NCBI GenBank assembly: GCA_963827085.1 | Contig: CAWGZY010000003.1 | Location: 1,522,552 to 1,586,551 of the forward strand | Direction of reading: 5' to 3' | Source of the DNA: JAGVPT01 sp963827085 | GTDB lineage: Bacteria > Bacteroidota > Ignavibacteria > UBA10030 > UBA8401 | DNA length: 64,000 nt | Shown here: positions 54,549-63,860 of the stretch, piece by piece | Position numbering within the stretch: the first letter of the stretch is position 1 | How the letters are laid out: each line of letters starts with the position of its first letter | The notes under the pieces: generated by a model | The model's input: only the letters and a program-made list of their open reading frames with translations | What the model was told of the DNA's origin: nothing | The model's database searches: none | Position numbers and translations under genes: made by a program

Positions 54549-57080
54549 ATGCGCTCTATTCTTATTCCGTTAATGTTTCTCACCTGTACTAGCTGGCTTT
54601 TCGGGCAAAACACACTTCAGTCGGATGACGGAACTGGCTCCAAAATATTTCCATCTGTTGGAGATGCTCTTTCCCGGCCAGCTCAAAATATTCCGCCCTC
54701 GGAAAAAAATGCCCTCGGGGCGGAAATCCACGGCACCGACGCCGACATGCCGGCGGCAAACGACGACCGTCTGCAATTCCGTGTTTCGGTCAACGATGCC
54801 GATGGAAATGTTCCTATTGAGCTTGCACGCGTTGCACTCTCAATCGATGGAAGATATATTGCAAACACTGTGACTAATCCCGCCGGCCAGGCGCGATTTC
54901 GCGACATCAAAGCAGGAGCATACCGCATCACTGCCTGGTTCGTCGGTTACGACACGTTTGTCGATTCCATAACCGTCGACAAAGACCATTCGACTTACAA
55001 AATCACTCTCCATTCACTTGGCACTACGGAAAAAGAAGTCGTCGTCGTAGGACAACGCGATCCGAGTTCTTCAAACATTAACCCTGTCACCGCCAACCAG
55101 GTGTTTGAATCGGAGACGTTCCATGCGCCGCCGACGGCACGGATGACAAATGTTATCCAGGAAAATCTTATGGGAGCAGCGCGAGCTCCGACCGGAGAAG
55201 TACATATCCGCGGACAGCATGGTGAATTCACGTACTACGTCGACGGCATTCCGGTTCCGCTCGGAGTTTTCGGAGGATTGAATGAAATCGTCGATCCGAA
55301 GGTTATTGACCGCATCACATTTATCACCGGCGGTTTTCCTGCGGAATACGGAGGACAAATGTCTGCAATCATCGACCTCAACAATCGGGTCCCAACCGGT
55401 ACGTTCCACCTCGACGCTTCAACGTACGTCGGCAGCTATCTTACTTTTAACGGAACTACGCCTTTTTCACCGGGGACACTGGGGAGATCCGCATCGTCTG
55501 GAGATACGCTTGGCAGCAGAGTCGGTCCATTTCGCGCTCTCAACTCCAACGGACAAGACCTTTCTCTCAGCGACCACATTGGAAACTTGGGGTTCTTCCT
55601 TTCGGGCTCACGCCAGGAAACCGACCGGCGCATCGATCCGCCGACCCCGGACATTTTCAACGACCATGGGTTTGATTACTTTCTCTACGGAAAATTCGAT
55701 TATGTCCTCAGCGACAACGAATATTTGACCGCGAACCTCAATATCGGGAAGACCAACACGCAGGTTCCATACGATTCTGTAGAAGCGATTGCCAAAGACG
55801 TCCAACAGACGTCGAACTCATTCCAAAACGTTTCGTACTTCAGAGCGCTCAATTCCGAAATCGATCGGGAATCGAATCTTTTTATCGGGGGATTCGCACG
55901 CGAGGGAGAACTTATTTACACTCCGGGGTCAATCGACCCGCCAAACTTTGAATTCGCGGGGGACACAGTACATAAATACCTGCTTTCCGAAGACAGGACG
56001 TTCACGACGATTGGCATGAGAACGACGTTTGACAAACGGCTGGCACATGAGCTTATGTATAAAATCGGTCTCAATTTTTCCAGCACGAGCGGGAAAGAGG
56101 ATTTTACTTCCAAAGATTCAGTCCAGAATCCCGGCCCCACAGACTTGACAAATTTCAAAGGGTCGGATTTTGGAGTGTTCGGCGAAGTAGATTACCACCC
56201 GATGGAATGGACATTGTTTGAACTCGGCGCGCGCTACGACCAGCATATCGCTCCCGATATCCCGCTCCAGCACCAAATTAGTCCACGCATTCGGTGGAAT
56301 TTCCTTATCGATGACAACAACACCGCATATCTGTACTACGGAAAATTGTTCATGCCGACAAATATTGAAGGACTGAGAACCATCGCTCTCAATGTGAGCA
56401 ACACCCTTGTTCCGACGCTGCCGGAGAGAGATAATTTTTACGAAGCCGTCTATACGCATGGTTTCGATTTCGGACTCCGGAGCAAGATGGCGTACTTCTA
56501 CAAAGACGCGACACCGGGAGTTGACGACGAGACTGTCGGCGGCAGTGCCATCAAAACTCCGGTCAATATCCAAGAAGTGAAAACGCAGGGAATAGAACTC
56601 GGATTTACCTACAATCTTCCGGAAACTCCTTTTTCAGGGTTCCTGAACGGAGCTCTTACGCATGCGTACGGAACGGGCCTGATCAGCGGCGGGTTTTTGA
56701 ATTTTGATACGGACGGAAACGGAACGGATCTCGATCATGATCAGCGGCTTTCGATTACTACGGGTCTCAACTATCAACCGCAAGATTGGTTCTACAATCT
56801 TGTAGGCATCTACGGCTCAGGGCTTGCGAACGGAAATCCGGATGCCGTTTACAAAAATGGTCTCTTCGATTTCAACACATCGGCGCATACGACCCCATCG
56901 TGGATTTTCAACGTTAGCGTCGGTCATACAATTCATCTTCAAGGAGGTTCCTCGCTTGAGCCTTCACTCTACGTAACGAATCTCCTGGATCACGATCACC
57001 TGATCAAAGGAACATATTTCAGCGGAGCAAGCTGGGAAGAACCACGAAACGTAGTGTTTAGACTCTCATACCATATATAA
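54549..57080 (+). CDS. TonB-dependent outer-membrane receptor with carboxypeptidase-like domain
   Basis: The protein has 843 residues. Signal peptide 1-20; carboxypeptidase-regulatory-like domain about 75-160 (VALSIDGRYIANTVTNPAGQ); plug about 170-300 (IRGQHGEFTYYVDGIPVPLG, ITFITGGFPAEYGGQMSA); a beta-barrel to the C-terminus ending FRLSYHI with an aromatic at -3. The ligand is unknown; the preceding DUF2946-like gene hints at a metal or metal complex. A terminator follows. Confidence 0.9.
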   Translation: MRSILIPLMFLTCTSWLFGQNTLQSDDGTGSKIFPSVGDALSRPAQNIPPSEKNALGAEIHGTDADMPAANDDRLQFRVSVNDADGNVPIELARVALSIDGRYIANTVTNPAGQARFRDIKAGAYRITAWFVGYDTFVDSITVDKDHSTYKITLHSLGTTEKEVVVVGQRDPSSSNINPVTANQVFESETFHAPPTARMTNVIQENLMGAARAPTGEVHIRGQHGEFTYYVDGIPVPLGVFGGLNEIVDPKVIDRITFITGGFPAEYGGQMSAIIDLNNRVPTGTFHLDASTYVGSYLTFNGTTPFSPGTLGRSASSGDTLGSRVGPFRALNSNGQDLSLSDHIGNLGFFLSGSRQETDRRIDPPTPDIFNDHGFDYFLYGKFDYVLSDNEYLTANLNIGKTNTQVPYDSVEAIAKDVQQTSNSFQNVSYFRALNSEIDRESNLFIGGFAREGELIYTPGSIDPPNFEFAGDTVHKYLLSEDRTFTTIGMRTTFDKRLAHELMYKIGLNFSSTSGKEDFTSKDSVQNPGPTDLTNFKGSDFGVFGEVDYHPMEWTLFELGARYDQHIAPDIPLQHQISPRIRWNFLIDDNNTAYLYYGKLFMPTNIEGLRTIALNVSNTLVPTLPERDNFYEAVYTHGFDFGLRSKMAYFYKDATPGVDDETVGGSAIKTPVNIQEVKTQGIELGFTYNLPETPFSGFLNGALTHAYGTGLISGGFLNFDTDGNGTDLDHDQRLSITTGLNYQPQDWFYNLVGIYGSGLANGNPDAVYKNGLFDFNTSAHTTPSWIFNVSVGHTIHLQGGSSLEPSLYVTNLLDHDHLIKGTYFSGASWEEPRNVVFRLSYHI

Positions 57081-57105
57081 ATACGGATGCGCGATGCGTT
57101 TTGAG

Positions 57106-57142
57106 ACGGGGCTTTTATCTCTTGATGAAGCCCCGTTTTTTT
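57106..57142 (+). terminator. Rho-independent terminator after the TonB receptor gene
   Basis: ACGGGGCTT (57106-57114) and AAGCCCCGT (57128-57136) form a perfect 9-bp stem followed by TTTTTTT. It lies 26 bp after the stop codon. Confidence 0.9.
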
Positions 57143-57680
57143 ATGAGATTTCGCCGCAAGCGCCGGGATATTGAACCCATTAGTGAATGAATTTCCGCTG
57201 TACCAGTTTCGCGTAACAGCGATAGCTCTTAAACTCCATTGTTTCAATACATCATTACCGGGGATTAGCATTTCACAAAGCAACTCTAACTGCGACGACC
57301 TTCCTTCCAAAACCTGCTACAAACATCACAAAGACCCTAAAAATACTCAGAATCCCGACTTGTAAATTCTACATTTTTCATATTTTGGCCGAAATGAAAG
57401 ATCTTCAACCTCTCAACTTGCTGTGACTCTTCCTTTTACCTGAGCGAAAGCCGTTTAAAAAACTGAGCTTTAGAGGCATTCCACATCTTATTTCACCGGT
57501 GTAATATTTACAAAATGCCTGAAATTTTAGAAATAGAGGCAACTTCGCGTAGTGCTTGTTTCGGCCTCGTCTACTCTCTTAACTTCATTGTAAGCAATCA
57601 ATTACAAGTGTTTTTCATGTTCAGGATTCGTTGGACTTCACTTTGCAACTCTTCTCTGCATAACTCAAGGAGAAGGCAAC
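57143..57680. other. Intergenic region without recognised feature
   Basis: This stretch of about 540 bp contains only short scattered open frames with no conserved motif. The promoter of the following operon should be here. AAGGAG at 57668 is the ribosome-binding site of the next gene. Confidence 0.4.
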
Positions 57681-58259
57681 GTGAAAACATCAAGAAAAGA
57701 ATCGAATCTGATAAAGAGAGTAATGCTGACTCTTCTTTTCGTTTTCACGGCTTCCAACAGTCAGACCTTCGACCTCCTTTCTGCAAAATCAACCGACAAA
57801 GTAGCCCAAAGCAAATTTTTTGAGATCGACAGCAACAAAGTCCTCAACGAGTACAACTTGTTTGCATTCAACTCACCCGTCTCCCGCATATACGATTCAG
57901 TGTTCGAAGTTGCCGGAATTACTGCCGCCGTCTCTGCCGTTAACAATTCAAACGCCGGCACAGCGAAAGATTTTTCCCTCGATCAGAATTATCCGAACCC
58001 ATTCAATCCGTCAACAACGATTCATTTCAATGTTGGTAAGAGAGCAAAAGTTTCCGTAGTTTTGTTCGATGCGACGGGGAAGAAAGTAACAACCCTTGTG
58101 AACGACAGTAAAGAAGCGGGAAGCTACAATGTGAGATGGAACGGAACGTCGGGCAACGGTGCTTCGGTCGCAACCGGAACGTATTTCTGCCGAATGCTTG
58201 CAACTGCCGACGACGGAAGCACGACAATGGAAACAAAAAAAATGGCGTTGATCAAATGA
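57681..58259 (+). CDS. Small secreted protein with T9SS sorting domain
   Basis: The protein has 192 residues from GTG 57681 (AAGGAG upstream). Signal segment LIKRVMLTLLFVFTAS; a short central region without known fold; then the sorting domain LDQNYPNPFNPSTTIHFNVG and VVLFDATGKKVTTLVNDSKE ending in MALIK. So most of the protein is the sorting tag itself. The stop overlaps the subtilase start (ATGA), so the two are made together. Confidence 0.85.
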   Translation: MKTSRKESNLIKRVMLTLLFVFTASNSQTFDLLSAKSTDKVAQSKFFEIDSNKVLNEYNLFAFNSPVSRIYDSVFEVAGITAAVSAVNNSNAGTAKDFSLDQNYPNPFNPSTTIHFNVGKRAKVSVVLFDATGKKVTTLVNDSKEAGSYNVRWNGTSGNGASVATGTYFCRMLATADDGSTTMETKKMALIK

Positions 58260-60676
58260 GGATGAAAACATCGGTTAGCTTTAGCGGAATAGTTGTTCTC
58301 ATCGCCGCGCTCTGCTTGCCGGTGTTCGGACAAAATCTGATTGTAAAAAAATTCGGTGCCAAGGATAGTCTTCAAAAATTCAGTTCAAACACATCGCTGC
58401 AGCAGGTAATTCAGGGGGGAAAAGTCCTCTCAGCCATGAGCGTGGATGAAAACCAAAAAGTAAATGTGATTGTCGAACTTTCAACACCGGTGGTATTTCA
58501 TCCAAAAGGGATTACTGTCAGCAACCGGGCCGCCGCATCTCAGCAGAGAAGCACGTTTGTGAACAGGATTCTTTCCATTTCATCAACTGCGAAAATTCTT
58601 CATCAATTCTCGCAAATTATAAACGGCGTTTCCCTCAACGCCGCCCGGTCCGAAATCGAGCAGATGGCAGCCCTCCCGGAAGTAAAACGCATTTATGAAG
58701 ATAAAAAAGTAACAGCTTTTTCAGGCGCGTCATCAATGAAACCCGCACCCGCATCAGCTCAATCGGATGCAACTCTTACAGCAACCGGCAAGGGAGTAAA
58801 GGTAGGAGTCATTGATACAGGAGTTGATTATTTGCATGAAGCGCTGGGCGGAGGTTTTGGTCCGGGCTTTAAAGTGGCCGGCGGCTACGATTTTGTAAAT
58901 AACAAGCCCGATCCTCTCGACGACAACGGACATGGAACGCATGTCGCCGGAATAATCGCCGGAAACTCCGCATCATTGAAAAGCATGGCGCCCGATGCCC
59001 GGTTGTTTGCCTATAAAGTTCTCGACGCATCAGGAAACGGAAACGCTTCAACAGTCATAGCCGGAATCGAGCAGGCGATGATGGACAGCGTCGATATCAT
59101 CAACCTTAGTTTAGGAACTTCGGACGGCGACCCCGACGATATCCTCTCGCAAGCGGTCGACCGAGCGGTTGACGCGGGTATCGTTGTCGTCGTGGCGGCA
59201 GGCAACGACGGCGACTACGGCACGATTTCTTCCCCCGGAGCTGCCCGCGAGGCGTTGACCGTCGGGGCAATCGATTCTCTGCAATCCATTGCCGCATTTA
59301 GTTCGAAAGGACCTTCGAATAAAATCTACGGGATCAAACCCGACGTTGTCGCTCCCGGAGTAAATATTCTATCGGCGAAGATGGGGGGCGGTTACATCAC
59401 AATGAGCGGAACATCGATGGCCGCTCCCTACGCGACGGCCGTTGCAGCAACTCTGCGGCAATTGCATCCGGAGTGGAGCGCGCTTGAAATACGGGATGCC
59501 ATGATCACCGCGACGGAAGATTTGGGCTCATCGATTTTTTCTCAAGGCAAGGGGAGACTCGATACTTCCAAAATCAACGGAGTTGAGTCGTTCGCGACCC
59601 CCGCAACACTGAGTTTTGGGTTCGACAATTCTTCGACAGGGGAATGGACGCATACAGATACGATCTCTTTCACTAACGTTTCTCCTTCATCAAAGACCTA
59701 TGCATTCAAAAACTTTTCTTCATCCGGCGGAATCGACGTTCAATTCTCTTCCGCCGCAGCGACTCTCTCTTCACATGAGACAAAGAGCATTGTCGTAGAA
59801 GTGAGCATCAATAATTCTCTCCTCCCCAACAACACACTTCTTTACCAGGGATACGGCGGACAAATTCTTGCAATTTCAAACAGCGATACGGTTATTGTTC
59901 CTTACGTTTTTTTTAAGGGGACGGTATTCCAGGTCTCATTCAGCGAAACCCCGTTTCAAGTCGTCATCCATGACCGGAAAAGCAATTCGTACTATTTCAA
60001 TCCGACAAATTCATTCCTTACAGCGGTCGTTCCTGTCGGAACATACGACATCATCACAGCGTTTTCAGGATCAGCGTACGTCATCAAAGAAAATTTGAAT
60101 ACGCTGGATAATTTAGAAGTCTCAATTGATAGGCAGCAGGCAAATCACGTTGTAACAGTATCGCCGACCGATGAAAACGGAGAAACCCTGATTCCCGTCG
60201 GAACGAATACCTCGTGCAGTTACATCGAGGCATTGATGCACAACTCGTCGGGGATCAGTGAAGTGTTGTTGGGAGGGGGAAAGGTTCAAACAGCGTCGCT
60301 CGTTCAGACGATGTATTTTTCAGATGTGAGCAGCAATTATTCCTTCGGGTATGCCATCAATGTCCAGTATGGAAACCTGAAATCTTATACATTCGACATT
60401 GAATTGGATTCGGGCATTACCGCTACTCAGTCCGTCCAGTTTGCAGCGTCCGATCTTAAGAGGGTGGATTTCAAGTACGAGATCGATTCAACGGTAACGA
60501 AAGTGTTTCCGATTACGTGGTCGACATTTGTCCAGCAGAATAACGTTATTGCTGTGACGTACTACGACGGAAACGACGCGCCTCTTCTTTATCCCTTTGC
60601 CCAGACAGGGTATTACACGCGGCGGGCATCCTCAAAGTTTCCTATCTTCCATTTTAGAGAAGCCTACAAGTACTAA
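58256..60676 (+). CDS. Secreted subtilisin-like serine protease (S8)
   Basis: The protein has 806 residues. Signal peptide MRMKTSVSFSGIVVLIAALC...; an I9-like propeptide to about residue 155; catalytic triad Asp187 (VIDTGVD), His226 (NGHGTHVAG) and Ser387 (SGTSMAAP), with oxyanion Asn in AAGNDGD. About 360 C-terminal residues follow with beta-sandwich-like sequence. No T9SS sorting domain is present at the C-terminus (ends FHFREAYKY), unlike the coupled upstream protein. ATG 58256 overlaps that gene's TGA; ATG 58262 is an alternative. Confidence 0.9.
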   Translation: MRMKTSVSFSGIVVLIAALCLPVFGQNLIVKKFGAKDSLQKFSSNTSLQQVIQGGKVLSAMSVDENQKVNVIVELSTPVVFHPKGITVSNRAAASQQRSTFVNRILSISSTAKILHQFSQIINGVSLNAARSEIEQMAALPEVKRIYEDKKVTAFSGASSMKPAPASAQSDATLTATGKGVKVGVIDTGVDYLHEALGGGFGPGFKVAGGYDFVNNKPDPLDDNGHGTHVAGIIAGNSASLKSMAPDARLFAYKVLDASGNGNASTVIAGIEQAMMDSVDIINLSLGTSDGDPDDILSQAVDRAVDAGIVVVVAAGNDGDYGTISSPGAAREALTVGAIDSLQSIAAFSSKGPSNKIYGIKPDVVAPGVNILSAKMGGGYITMSGTSMAAPYATAVAATLRQLHPEWSALEIRDAMITATEDLGSSIFSQGKGRLDTSKINGVESFATPATLSFGFDNSSTGEWTHTDTISFTNVSPSSKTYAFKNFSSSGGIDVQFSSAAATLSSHETKSIVVEVSINNSLLPNNTLLYQGYGGQILAISNSDTVIVPYVFFKGTVFQVSFSETPFQVVIHDRKSNSYYFNPTNSFLTAVVPVGTYDIITAFSGSAYVIKENLNTLDNLEVSIDRQQANHVVTVSPTDENGETLIPVGTNTSCSYIEALMHNSSGISEVLLGGGKVQTASLVQTMYFSDVSSNYSFGYAINVQYGNLKSYTFDIELDSGITATQSVQFAASDLKRVDFKYEIDSTVTKVFPITWSTFVQQNNVIAVTYYDGNDAPLLYPFAQTGYYTRRASSKFPIFHFREAYKY

Positions 60677-61333
60677 AGGTTATCTCAACAAGGTAAAGAC
60701 AGATCTTTCGACGCGTTATCACACTCAGCAATTTCCATCCTCATCGGTCGTCTCTTCCCAGAGAACATTCACTTGCTAATCGATATTGGGTAGTGTTACA
60801 GTTTGAGCATATCAAACCGAAAAATGTGTGTCATGCCAGCGAAAGCTGGCATCCAGGCCGATTAAACTGGATTCCGGCTTTCGCCGGAATGACATTTACT
60901 TCGAAATTGTAACACTACCCGAAATTGGAAATTCTCTCCGAGAAACTAACTCAACGATGCATCGCACGTCGTTCTTCATTGCAAAATAAATGCCGCGTCA
61001 TTATCTATGAAGAAGGTCTTCTGCAAAGTGTCATCGATCGCTCTTTCAAGCAAAGTATCCAACGATTTTACTTGACTATTATATAACGAATACGCAAATT
61101 CTCTGCAAGTAATTCAGTCTTATGCATTGTCGGGAAAGGCGGGGCGACATTGTAGTCAGGGTAGCAAATTACTTCCGTCCTCTCTGCACTTCGCAGGAAA
61201 GAATTCCAAAATATTTTTGGTGCTCTATCATCCATCCACTGAGAGAAATGATTCATTTTTTCCCCCATCTTTTGCATCGGGTTGGCGGGGATGTATTCCT
61301 GAATTACCTTCAATCCTTCAAGGTTGCACTCAC
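60677..61333. other. Intergenic region with MITE and possible gene remnants
   Basis: Apart from the MITE (60789-60918) the region contains open stretches on both strands, for example a minus-strand frame of 93 codons (61068-61349) including HFSQWMDDRAPKIFWNSF. None has a recognised motif or clear start. A degraded gene is possible. Confidence 0.3.
60789..60918. mobile_element. 130-bp MITE, second copy, with 8-bp target duplication
   Basis: It has the same GGTAGTGTTACA / TGTAACACTACC ends and interior paired hairpins as the copy at 53927, in opposite orientation. The flanks CGATATTG (60781-60788) and CGAAATTG (60919-60926) are a target duplication with one mismatch. Confidence 0.9.
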
Positions 61334-62632
61334 ATGAAAACAACATCATTCAAATTCTTCGTTCTGTTTTCTCTACTTTCATTCACTTGCAAGAAAAATG
61401 GTCCCATAACGCCGCCCGATACTACAGTTGCATTGACGGCAGACAATGCGAACTGCACAGAAGTCTATTTAGAGTTAAAGCTAGGAGCGGGCATTACTAC
61501 CCGCAGTGTAATACTCAAGCGAGACTCGATAACTATTTTTACAAAAACAATTAACGCAACCGATACGGTGTTGGCGGATACCGGCCTGATTCCGAACCAC
61601 ACGTTTACCTATACTGCAATACTGGGAGGAGAAACACAAAAGTGCACAGCAACCACGCTTGGTACCACGAGCAGCAACTTCACCTGGCAGTCGTTTACAT
61701 TGGGTGGCGCTGCATCCAGTGCATTGTATGACGTAGCGATCATTAACGATACGCTGGCGTATGCCGTAGGTCAAATGTATATAAATGACTCGACGGGGCT
61801 GGTTGACCAACAACCATATAATTTGGCAATATGGAATGGACAAAAATGGCAACTTATCAGAATTTATTTTAACACCGTTTGTGGCCAATCAAATCTGACG
61901 CCATATCCCGCGACTGCAATTTTTGCTTTATCCGACACAGATATATGGATAGCGGGAGCAGGACAAGTTGTTCGATTTAATGGACACTCACAGAATCCGC
62001 CTACGTGCGTTGAATCACCCACCTCCTTTGCAATAAACAGACTTTGGGGGAATAATGCCAATTCCATGTACGTTGTTGGTGATGGCGGCTCAATTGCTCA
62101 CTACAACGGCAACAATTGGACGAAGATCGAGAGTGGGACGACCCTGGACGTGCGTGATATATGGGGCGCACAAAATACAAACACAAGCGCGTGGGAGATA
62201 TATGCAACTGCGGGTAATCCTTTAATCAGCCCAGATCGAGAAATAATACAAATATCCGGCACTACAGTCCAAGCGATCTTAGCTCAAGGAATCGGTGGAG
62301 GACTGAACGGGATCTGGTTTTCACCTGAACATTACTACTGGGCAGTTGGAGACGGAACATGGGAGAAGCATCCAACTCTCACTGATGCGATCTGGCACAG
62401 TCAAACGTTGACATCTTATACCATTGATGCCGTGAGGGGTAACGGGATCAATGATGTGTTCATGTGTGGAGCGTATGGAGAAGTTCTTCATTTCAACGGA
62501 GTTTCCTGGAAGAGTTATCAAACTCAAACCGGGATAGCGGGAGCGTACCTTGGATTAGCTGTACGAGGAAATACAGTCATTGCGGTGGGAGAGGAACCAC
62601 CGCAGGCTGTTGTACTCATTGGCAAACGCTGA
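61334..62632 (+). CDS. Lipoprotein with beta-propeller-like repeats (paralogue 2)
   Basis: The protein has 432 residues from ATG 61334. Lipobox FSLLSFTC; then ALTADNANCTEVYLELKLGA, parallel to ALTVNDVNCTEAWLILHLGS in the 40543 copy. Repeats: MYVVGDGGSIAHYNGNNWTK and DVFMCGAYGEVLHFNGVSWK. It is closest to the 40543 gene. The role is unknown. Confidence 0.8.
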   Translation: MKTTSFKFFVLFSLLSFTCKKNGPITPPDTTVALTADNANCTEVYLELKLGAGITTRSVILKRDSITIFTKTINATDTVLADTGLIPNHTFTYTAILGGETQKCTATTLGTTSSNFTWQSFTLGGAASSALYDVAIINDTLAYAVGQMYINDSTGLVDQQPYNLAIWNGQKWQLIRIYFNTVCGQSNLTPYPATAIFALSDTDIWIAGAGQVVRFNGHSQNPPTCVESPTSFAINRLWGNNANSMYVVGDGGSIAHYNGNNWTKIESGTTLDVRDIWGAQNTNTSAWEIYATAGNPLISPDREIIQISGTTVQAILAQGIGGGLNGIWFSPEHYYWAVGDGTWEKHPTLTDAIWHSQTLTSYTIDAVRGNGINDVFMCGAYGEVLHFNGVSWKSYQTQTGIAGAYLGLAVRGNTVIAVGEEPPQAVVLIGKR

Positions 62633-62639
62633 CAATCAA

Positions 62640-62756
62640 GATAAAGGAGGGGGTGATTCTATGAGAACAAAATAACGTTGCCGCTGTTGTTACGAGCATA
62701 ACGGCAACGCAACAAAGAAATAGTTGCCATTACAACTGTTTGAAAAAGGAAAGTTG
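62640..62756. other. Spacer with micro-ORF and hairpin
   Basis: AGGAGGGGGTGATTCTATG begins a five-codon frame (MRTK-stop), and CGTTGCCG / CGGCAACG (about 62673-62710) form a hairpin. The strong Shine-Dalgarno with a nearly immediate stop looks like a decayed gene start; a similar one is found at 63832. Confidence 0.5.
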
Positions 62757-63827
62757 ATGACAAAATATATTTTACTGGGGTTCGCAGGTTTGTTGATGTT
62801 TTCAGGTGTTGACTGCAAGCATAACCCTGTTGGTCCGCCGAACGGGACAGATACAACCTCCAATAACTTCAGTTTCCAGACGTACACCTTCGGAGGTAAT
62901 GCAGGAAGTTGCATGTTCTCTGATGTTGCCGTTATCAGTGCCAAAGATATCTGGGTTGTGGGGGCGGTGTATCTGGATTCGGCCGATGGAGCGCCCGACC
63001 CCTTCCCTTACAACGCCGCTCATTGGGATGGCAATAGCTGGACGCTGATGAAGATTACTGTTCAAACAAAGTATGGCCCTGTTACTGCACCATTTTATGG
63101 GATAACTGCTTTTTTATCGAATGATATTTGGATTTCGTCGGGTTTACCAATTCATGGAGACGGGTCAAACTGGACACAGTTTGATTTATACACAATGGGG
63201 ATTCTTGGTTCAAACGACGGGTATCTGACACGAGCCTGGGGGAGTAGCTCCGGTAACATATATTTTGTTGGTACTTCAGGAAGCATTGTCCACTACACGA
63301 ACGGCATTTGGAGTAAGATTGAAAGCGGGACAAGTCTTCAGTTCAATGATATCTGGGGTGGGGAAACCTTGTTCGGGTCTCAGATTCTTGCCGTGTGTTT
63401 ACAGTTTGATCCCCTAGGCGGTGAGATATTCAGTATTCAAGGAAACACGGCAAACCAAATTTCATCCTCTCCGATTCAGGGAGACCAATTGTACGGCGTT
63501 TGGTTTATTCCTAACCAACGATACGACCTTGCATTAGATTTCGGGGGTATCTACGAAAAGCGTTCTCTGAGCGACACCAGTTGGGTACCGTTAGAGATCA
63601 CGGGAGCTGCAACAACAGGAGTGAGAGGCAACAGTGTGAACGATATTGTGGTTGTCTCAGCGACAGGAGATTTGTTGCATTGGAATGGAGGGATGTGGAA
63701 GAGCTTTAGAAGTCAAACAGGAGTTGCCGGTAACAGTTATGCAAGAGTCGCTATGAACGGGGACGTTGTTATTGCCGTAGGAGTCAACGGCACCCAAGCG
63801 GCCATTACTATGGGTATGAGGCAATAA
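62757..63827 (+). CDS. Lipoprotein with beta-propeller-like repeats (paralogue 3)
   Basis: The protein has 356 residues from ATG 62757. Lipobox LMFSGVDC, then KHNPVGPP as in the 40543 copy. Repeats IYFVGTSGSIVHYTNGIWSK and DIVVVSATGDLLHWNGGMWK. The N-terminal fibronectin-like segment present in the other two paralogues is missing, so it is shorter. Tandem with paralogue 2. Confidence 0.8.
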   Translation: MTKYILLGFAGLLMFSGVDCKHNPVGPPNGTDTTSNNFSFQTYTFGGNAGSCMFSDVAVISAKDIWVVGAVYLDSADGAPDPFPYNAAHWDGNSWTLMKITVQTKYGPVTAPFYGITAFLSNDIWISSGLPIHGDGSNWTQFDLYTMGILGSNDGYLTRAWGSSSGNIYFVGTSGSIVHYTNGIWSKIESGTSLQFNDIWGGETLFGSQILAVCLQFDPLGGEIFSIQGNTANQISSSPIQGDQLYGVWFIPNQRYDLALDFGGIYEKRSLSDTSWVPLEITGAATTGVRGNSVNDIVVVSATGDLLHWNGGMWKSFRSQTGVAGNSYARVAMNGDVVIAVGVNGTQAAITMGMRQ

Positions 63828-63860
63828 GAAAGGAGGGCATGACCATGAGTGCTTTCATAT

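Noticed and set aside
60677..60788. Gene interrupted by the MITE at 60789
   Set aside because: Joining the flanks after removing one target copy does not restore a continuous recognisable reading frame.
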